Source: Fodinibacter sp963730365
Lineage (GTDB): Bacteria > Actinomycetota > Actinomycetes > Actinomycetales > Dermatophilaceae
Length of the DNA stretch: 64,000 nucleotides
Assembly (NCBI GenBank): GCA_963730365.1
Contig: CAVSRM010000008.1
Span: 248,001-312,000, forward strand
Direction: 5' to 3'
The position numbers and the translations under genes were made by a program. The notes beneath the pieces were generated by a model. That model was not told the DNA's origin and did no database searches. It worked only from the letters and a program-made list of their open reading frames with translations. Of this stretch, positions 59,844 to 64,000 are shown in pieces. Position 1 is the stretch's first letter; every line of letters begins with the position of its first letter.

Positions 59844-61264
59844 GCCAGAACGCTCAGGCTCGCGGCCAGGGCGAAGCCGACGACGCCGATGAGGGTCTCC
59901 ATCACCGTCCAGGTGCGCAGGGTGGTCTTGACGTCCATGTCGAAGAAGCGTCCGACCAGCCAGAAGCCGGAGTCGTTGACGTGCGAGAGCACCGTGGATC
60001 CGCAGGCGATGGCGACCACGATGCAGGCGAGGTCGATCGCGGAGAGCCCGCCGGTCGCGGCCACCGTCGGGGCGATGAGGCCCGCCGTGGTCGTGAGCGC
60101 CACCGTGGCCGACCCCTGGGCCACCCGCAGCGCGGTGGCGACGAGGAAGGCCGCGACGATCACCGGCAGGCCGGTGGACTCCAGTGAGCCGGCCAGGGCC
60201 TCACCGATGCCGCTCGCGCGCAGCACGCCGCCGAACATCCCGCCGGCGCCGGTGATGAGGATGATGGCGCACACCGGGCCGAGCGCCCCGTTGAGGAGCT
60301 GCTCGACATCCGCCTTCGACCGGCCGCGCCCGAGGATCGCGGTCGCGACGATCACCGTGATGAGCAGGGCGATCGCCGTCTGGCCGAACATCTTCATGAG
60401 CCCGACCCACGTCGCGTCGCCGTCGAGGGCCCCGGCGGTGCCGAGGGTGCTCAACCCGGTGTTGAGGAAGATCAGCCCCAGCGGGAGCAGCAGCACGAAC
60501 ATCACCGTGCCGAAGCGGGGCGGGTCCAGGTGCTCGGATCCCTCGGGCTCGACGGCGCCACCCCCGAGCAGCTCGGGAACCGGCACGTGGATGCGGCGGC
60601 CGGTCCACGTCCCGAAGAGGAAGGACGCCACGAACCAGGTGGGGATGCCGATGAGCAGTCCGACCAACACGAGCAGGCCGATGTCGGCACCGAGGATCTC
60701 ACCCGCGGCGACGGGGCCCGGGTGCGGAGGCACGAACGCGTGCATCACGGCGAACGCACCGGCAGCAGGCAGTCCGTAGATCAGCACCGAGCCCCCGAAC
60801 TTGCGCGCGACGCTGAAGATGATCGGGAGCATCACGACCAGACCTGCGTCGAAGAAGATGGGGAAACCGAAGAGAAGCGAGGCAACGCCCAGCGCGAGGG
60901 GGGCGCGATGCTCCCCGAACCGGTTGATGAGCGTGTCCGCGAGCACCTGAGCACCGCCGGAGACCTCGAGCAGCCTGCCGATCATCGCTCCCAGGCCGAC
61001 GAGGAGCGCCACGCTCGCGAGCGTCTTGCCGAAGCCGTCGAGCATCGTCGGCACGACCTCGTCAAGCGGGATCTTCGTGGCGAGCGCGGTGAGGAAGCTG
61101 ACGAGCACCAACGCGACGAAGGCATGCATCTTGACGTACATGATCAGCACGAGGAGCAGGGCGACCGCGGCCGCGGCGATGAGCAGCAGGACCCCTGCGC
61201 TGTATGCCGGTTCCACTGCGTCCGCCGCCTGGATCGTGCCGATTGCCCCTGTGGCCGTCATCAT
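59840..61264 (-). CDS. gntP: GntP family gluconate:proton symporter
   Basis: A 474-residue transporter with about 12 membrane helices. It carries G-L-G-A-M-I-G-R-L-L-E-V-S-G-G-A-Q and H-A-F-V-P-P-H-P-G-P-V-A-A-G, both typical of GntP. It is the first gene of the gntP-gntK operon, which would import gluconate and feed it into the pentose phosphate pathway. Two ATGs (61264, 61261) are possible starts. No GntR-type regulator is adjacent. Confidence 0.93.
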   Translation of the reverse strand: MMTATGAIGTIQAADAVEPAYSAGVLLLIAAAAVALLLVLIMYVKMHAFVALVLVSFLTALATKIPLDEVVPTMLDGFGKTLASVALLVGLGAMIGRLLEVSGGAQVLADTLINRFGEHRAPLALGVASLLFGFPIFFDAGLVVMLPIIFSVARKFGGSVLIYGLPAAGAFAVMHAFVPPHPGPVAAGEILGADIGLLVLVGLLIGIPTWFVASFLFGTWTGRRIHVPVPELLGGGAVEPEGSEHLDPPRFGTVMFVLLLPLGLIFLNTGLSTLGTAGALDGDATWVGLMKMFGQTAIALLITVIVATAILGRGRSKADVEQLLNGALGPVCAIILITGAGGMFGGVLRASGIGEALAGSLESTGLPVIVAAFLVATALRVAQGSATVALTTTAGLIAPTVAATGGLSAIDLACIVVAIACGSTVLSHVNDSGFWLVGRFFDMDVKTTLRTWTVMETLIGVVGFALAASLSVLA

Positions 61265-61368
61265 CTGCCCCCATGACCTCGGTGCGGCTGCGCTGCCGCG
61301 CTCGGCCCGAGGCTAGCGACCACATCCACCGCCATGAGGATTCGTGACGGACGTCTTGTACCAGCCGG

Positions 61369-62940
61369 TCAGCACGTGGCCGCGAGCAGCGCGGCGTCGG
61401 AATCGGCCGGAGTCGGCGTCGGGCTGGGGGTGGGTGTCGGGGTCGCAGAGGTCGAGGGCGTGGCCGTCGACGGCGCCGAGGTCGACGCGTCGGGCGAGGA
61501 CGTGACCGAGGGCGTCGGACTGGGTGCCGGGGGCGTCAGGCCGTCGGCGACGAGCCGCCGGATCTTCGCGAAGTCCGGTCGCCCCGGGTTGACCACGTCG
61601 GACGTGACGGGGAGGGAGCGGATCGAGCCGCCGTCCTGGATGCGCTCGGCGAGGTCGACCCACCCGGGCAGGTCGGCCGGGGGGATGTCGACGCTGATGT
61701 TGTCCTTGACGACCGCGGCCAGCTTCGGATACCTCGCGAGCAGGCTCGCGGGGTCGGCCTGCGTCATCAGCGCGCCGGCGACGCACCGCTGACGGCGCAT
61801 CCGACTGAAGTCGTCGCTCCCGGCGCGCGACCGGGCGTACCAGAGCGCACGTCGTCCGTCGAGGTGCTGAAGACCCGGCTCGATCCACTCCTCCGTGTCC
61901 CCGGTGAAGACGACACCGCCGGAGGCCCCCGCGTGGCACTCGACGCAGACCCGCTGCTGCACGTTGATGTCGACCCCGCCCATCGCGTCGACCAATGCCT
62001 TGAAACCGGAGAGGTTGATGACGACCGAGTGATCGATGGTGAGCCCGGTGACCTCGCCGACCACGTCGACGGTCGTCTGCCGGCCGGGGCTCTGCACGTC
62101 GGGGAAGAGGTCCGGCCGGCCCTCGGCGAGCGTCCAGACTCCGTTCATGAGGCACTCGTCACCGCAGTTGTAGCCGTTGGGGTAGTAGTCGGAGAGAGGG
62201 TTGCTGTCAGGGAACGGCACGTTCTCGAGGTTGCGCGGGATCCCGATGAGAAGCGTGTCGCCGGTGACGGTGTTCGTACTGACGACCATGAGGGAGTCGG
62301 TGCGCACCCCCCAGCGGTCCTTGCCCGCGTCGGAGCCGATGAGCAGGGTGTTGACCCTGGGCACACCGGCCCACGGGTCGACGGCCCTGGCATCCATCGT
62401 GGCGACGCTGGGGCTCGCAGGGTCGGGAGTGACCGGTCGAGGCGGCTCTCCGACGAAGACCTCATCGATGAGCGACGCCTGCACGTCGAGGTAGCGCACC
62501 GCGATGGCGGTGGGCGCCGCGACCACCAGGCACGCAGCCGCAGCGAACCCGACACGGAGCCACGCCGCGCTGCGGGCGCCCCCCCACGACTGCTGGGCGG
62601 TGAGCACGATGCTGCCCATCCACAGGACGGCCCCCACCATCAACACCACGCCGATCCGCTGGAGCAGGACCGGTTGCACCGCCACCTCGAGGGCCGAGCG
62701 GAAGATCCCCCCCTCCCAGATCCGCACCGCGAGGTAGGTGCCGACGAGAACCGCTCCCGAGACCATGACCCACCCCAGGAGCCTGAACCGGGTGGCCAGC
62801 AGCCCCGCGCCGGGCATGAGGGTGCCCATCGCGACGCGCCGGAAGTAGTGGGCACCACGGGGGGCGCGGTGGGCATGGGGGAGCGCCCTCGCGGTCTCTC
62901 TCGTCCGCGACGTGGACCGCGAATGGTGCTCGACGGACAC
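61369..62940 (-). CDS. LCP (LytR-CpsA-Psr) family cell-wall glycopolymer ligase
   Basis: A 523-residue membrane protein. A cytoplasmic N terminus of about 45 residues and three membrane helices precede the LCP domain (R-V-N-T-L-L-I-G-S-D, R-T-D-S-L-M-V-V, I-G-I-P-R-N-L and later Y-A-R-S-R-A-G-S-D-D-F-S-R-M-R-R-Q-R), whose Arg and Asp residues bind polyprenyl phosphate. The C-terminal tail of about 60 residues is Ser/Thr/Pro-rich. Such enzymes attach teichoic acid-like or arabinogalactan-like polymers to peptidoglycan. GGAAGG lies before the GTG at 62940; earlier in-frame starts are less likely. Confidence 0.9.
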   Translation of the reverse strand: MSVEHHSRSTSRTRETARALPHAHRAPRGAHYFRRVAMGTLMPGAGLLATRFRLLGWVMVSGAVLVGTYLAVRIWEGGIFRSALEVAVQPVLLQRIGVVLMVGAVLWMGSIVLTAQQSWGGARSAAWLRVGFAAAACLVVAAPTAIAVRYLDVQASLIDEVFVGEPPRPVTPDPASPSVATMDARAVDPWAGVPRVNTLLIGSDAGKDRWGVRTDSLMVVSTNTVTGDTLLIGIPRNLENVPFPDSNPLSDYYPNGYNCGDECLMNGVWTLAEGRPDLFPDVQSPGRQTTVDVVGEVTGLTIDHSVVINLSGFKALVDAMGGVDINVQQRVCVECHAGASGGVVFTGDTEEWIEPGLQHLDGRRALWYARSRAGSDDFSRMRRQRCVAGALMTQADPASLLARYPKLAAVVKDNISVDIPPADLPGWVDLAERIQDGGSIRSLPVTSDVVNPGRPDFAKIRRLVADGLTPPAPSPTPSVTSSPDASTSAPSTATPSTSATPTPTPSPTPTPADSDAALLAATC

Positions 62941-63087
62941 GCTGCCTTCCTCTGCAGGCGCGACGACATGGCCGAAACGGCCATGTTCCCAGACGGCAAC
63001 GATAACCCGATCGCCGAGGAGACCGCCGGAAGAGCGGTGGATGGGCGCGTGCCCCAACGGCACGTCGCGGCGGCGATGCGTGATGAA

Positions 63088-63882
63088 ATGACGCGCATGC
63101 CCTCACCTGCCACGCCCAGCGATCGTGTCCGCCAGGTCGGAGTCACCCTCGCGGAGGTCTCCTGCATCGTCGGCACCCTGGTCGGAGTGGGCGTCATCGG
63201 CACCCGGGTCGAGGAGTCCTCCGGTGGTGCGCTCGCGGCGGACGCGACCCTGGTCGCGCCGGCCGGCCCGGCCTTCGCGATCTGGACCCCCGTCTACATC
63301 GGGCTCGCCGCCTACACGATCTGGCAGTGGCTGCCCGAGCAGGCGAGCGACCGCAGACACCGCGCGATCGGTTGGCTCGCGGCCCTCTCCATGGTCCTCA
63401 ACGCCGCATGGCTCCTCGTCACCCAACAGGGGTGGCTCTGGGCGAGCGTGGTCGTCATCCTCGTGCTGGCGGCGACCCTCGGTGTGCTCGTCGAGCGACT
63501 GCAGCGCCACCAGTCCTACGGCAGGGACGAGTCGGTCATCGTCGACGGGACCTTCGGCGTCTACCTCGGCTGGGTCGCCGTGGCCGCCTGCGCGAACGTG
63601 ACGACCGCGCTCATCGAGAGCGGGGTCGACCCCCCGGGTGTCCTCGCGGTGGTCCTCGCCGTGCTGGTGCTGGCCGTGGCCGCCAGCCTCGGGGTGATGT
63701 TCGCGACGCACCTCGGTGGCCGATGGGCGGTCGCCTCGGCCATGGCCTGGGGGCTGCTGTGGATCGCGTACGGGCGAGTCTTCGACGAGCCCGAGTCAGT
63801 GCTCGTCGGGTTCGCCGCCGTCGTCGCGGCGATCATCGTGCTCGTCTCCGCTGGGCGGGTGCACACTCGCCTCGCCACCTGA
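63088..63882 (+). CDS. TspO/MBR-like (tryptophan-rich) membrane protein
   Basis: About 264 residues with six to seven membrane helices. Tryptophan-rich segments such as F-A-I-W-T-P-V-Y-I-G-L-A-A-Y-T-I-W-Q-W and N-A-A-W-L-L-V-T-Q-Q-G-W-L-W-A match the TspO fold, but it is about 100 residues longer than typical TspO. It probably binds a hydrophobic ligand, perhaps a porphyrin or lipid. The start is uncertain between ATGs at 63076, 63088 and 63097; none has a clear ribosome site. Confidence 0.72.
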   Translation: MTRMPSPATPSDRVRQVGVTLAEVSCIVGTLVGVGVIGTRVEESSGGALAADATLVAPAGPAFAIWTPVYIGLAAYTIWQWLPEQASDRRHRAIGWLAALSMVLNAAWLLVTQQGWLWASVVVILVLAATLGVLVERLQRHQSYGRDESVIVDGTFGVYLGWVAVAACANVTTALIESGVDPPGVLAVVLAVLVLAVAASLGVMFATHLGGRWAVASAMAWGLLWIAYGRVFDEPESVLVGFAAVVAAIIVLVSAGRVHTRLAT

Positions 63883-64000
63883 CCCCCGAGCACAGGGGAG
63901 TGGGCCCTCGAGACGGCGCCGCTACCCCATCGGGACCGTCAGTGGGCCACTGGCCACACTGATCCGACTGTCAGCGCTCTCCGTGCGACCTGCTGGGCCC
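63883..64000. other. Right edge, non-coding as far as visible
   Basis: No reading frame is supported. A short self-complementary stretch (GTGGGCC and GGCCAC near 63942-63957) may be part of a terminator for the TspO-like gene. The window ends before the next gene can be recognised. Confidence 0.4.

Noticed and set aside
53728..63882. Long open frames antisense to lprG, clpB, gntP and the LCP gene, and similar ones across the window.
   Set aside because: They are rich in Arg, Gly, Pro, Ala and His with no domains, lie on the other strand of well-identified genes, and reflect the GC-rich third codon positions of those genes.

Overview
The window is about 64 kb of very GC-rich chromosome from an actinobacterium. 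The gene families point to the order Micrococcales, most likely Intrasporangiaceae or a close relative. Supporting signs are a SigK/RskA-type sigma/anti-sigma pair, an LprG-P55-type lipoprotein/exporter pair, an HspR-type (HAIR) operator before clpB, LLM/F420-type oxidoreductases, a DUF3151 protein, and many genes that start 6-7 bases after a TANNNT box with no room for a leader (probable leaderless mRNAs). The genus assignment is inference. I see no phage, insertion sequence, CRISPR array, plasmid function or secondary-metabolite cluster. This is housekeeping chromosome with accessory patches.

Layout. 0-10 kb: end of a membrane protein, tRNA-Ser(GGA), a TetR/SMR efflux pair with a nested operator, a propionate/acetate-CoA ligase, a carboxymuconolactone-decarboxylase-like protein, a HerA-like ATPase, a LytR_C protein, a frame-damaged DUF1360 locus, tRNA-Ser(CGA), tadA and upp. 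10-20 kb: a PH-domain membrane protein, an AbiEi/DUF559-type protein flanked by inverted copies of a 44-48 bp repeat, purF, and a molybdopterin oxidoreductase / fasciclin / sigK / rskA block. 20-32 kb: a single-chain PurL, purC and purD, mixed with LLM oxidoreductases, a frameshifted gene, a soxR remnant and a HelD-type helicase. 32-37 kb: a glycine-betaine/choline-type ABC importer with its binding protein on the opposite strand. 37-47 kb: purA, fba, a SpoU methyltransferase, DedA, and a two-component system next to an ABC-2 exporter. 47-56 kb: a universal stress protein overlapping an alanine/glycine symporter gene, pyrE between two palindromes, xthA and enzymes of unknown substrate. 54-64 kb: P55-like exporter and LprG-like lipoprotein, clpB with a HAIR operator, gntK-gntP, an LCP ligase and a TspO-like protein.

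How the genes work together. Five de novo purine genes (purF, purL, purC, purD, purA) lie within 26 kb but as separate transcription units. Pyrimidine salvage and synthesis are represented by upp and pyrE. Stress and envelope functions (SigK/RskA, ClpB, HelD, LprG/P55, LCP) form the second theme.

The most unusual signal is non-coding: a set of intergenic hairpin elements, several as tandem copies about 60 bp apart and several edged by GTCGAG. They bracket the DUF559 gene and pyrE, and one array touches the purL promoter. Three genes (DUF1360, an HhH-type protein, soxR) look broken.
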